DNA of 6,096 nt from Prevotellaceae bacterium (GTDB lineage Bacteria > Bacteroidota > Bacteroidia > Bacteroidales > UBA932): NCBI GenBank assembly GCA_031267155.1, contig JAIRZR010000232.1, forward strand, positions 1 to 6,096, given 5' to 3'. Shown in pieces: positions 6,046-6,096 of the stretch (position 1 is its first letter; every line of letters begins with the position of its first letter). The position numbers and the translations under genes are program-made. The notes beneath the pieces were generated by a model. It saw only the letters and a program-made list of their open reading frames with translations, ran no database searches and was not told where the DNA came from.

Positions 6046-6096
6046 AACAATGATGGTTTGCTTCGATTTATGATAACGCCTTTTGTTATATCTTGA

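Larger units (their letters stand above)
5736..6096. other. Gene-free region to the right edge
   Basis: No convincing gene is visible in these 361 bases. The plus strand offers only tiny ORFs, such as 5791-5838 (MECLYRDVAKALFQQ) and 5835-5867. A frame from 5816 to 5996 is open for about 60 codons but has no good start and runs into the repeat. The contents are a weak AT hairpin (5760-5777) and the palindromic repeat (5922-6045). CAATGATGG occurs on both sides of the repeat (5833-5841 and 6048-6056). A gene may begin beyond the right edge. Confidence 0.55.

Noticed and set aside
5818..6082. Inverted 8-mers AAGGCGTT (5818-5825) and AACGCCTT (6075-6082) as possible element ends
   Set aside because: A single 8-base match in about 300 bases is expected by chance, and the flanking bases do not extend it.
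5974..6096. Minus-strand open frame entering from the right edge (contains RHCEHSEAIQ)
   Set aside because: About 40 codons with no start, strongly basic, and mostly a translation of the palindromic repeat, a common source of false small proteins.

Overview
The window looks like chromosomal DNA of a Bacteroidota species, probably Bacteroidales. Three things point there. Several genes are preceded by the Bacteroidota -7 promoter element TAnnTTTG, there are no clear Shine-Dalgarno sites, and UMP kinase begins with a KYQRVLLKLSGESLMG-type N-terminus like that of Bacteroides proteins. There is no plasmid, phage or integrase signature.

Layout from left to right. Positions 1-408 (+) are the 3' end of a family 3 glycoside hydrolase (beta-glucosidase type). 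A 342-base gene-free stretch follows, with a good intrinsic terminator at 586-617 and a GC-rich hairpin at 641-662. Two minus-strand genes converge on it. One is a 338-residue cysteine-free coiled-coil protein of unknown function (751-1767). The other, upstream of it, is a SWIM zinc-finger protein with a long helical-repeat body (1863-3521, possibly starting at 3542). Each has its own -7 element of identical sequence, TACTTTTG. A divergent control region (about 3522-3756) separates the SWIM gene from the plus-strand pair pyrH (UMP kinase) and frr (ribosome recycling factor), which are 30 bases apart and probably co-transcribed. A Skp/OmpH-family protein with a lipoprotein-type signal (5121-5735) follows frr under its own -7 element. 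The last 361 bases hold no convincing gene but carry a palindromic dispersed-repeat-like element (5922-6045).

How the genes relate. pyrH and frr form a housekeeping pair (pyrimidine nucleotide synthesis and ribosome recycling), a very common bacterial neighbourhood. The Skp-like lipoprotein probably works in the periplasm on outer-membrane protein delivery. The SWIM and coiled-coil genes are the least understood part; being neighbours on the same strand with the same promoter element hints at shared regulation but does not prove it. I see no clear new multi-gene system. The points most worth following are the SWIM/coiled-coil pair, the possible 5'-leader stem of the SWIM gene, and the terminal palindromic repeat.
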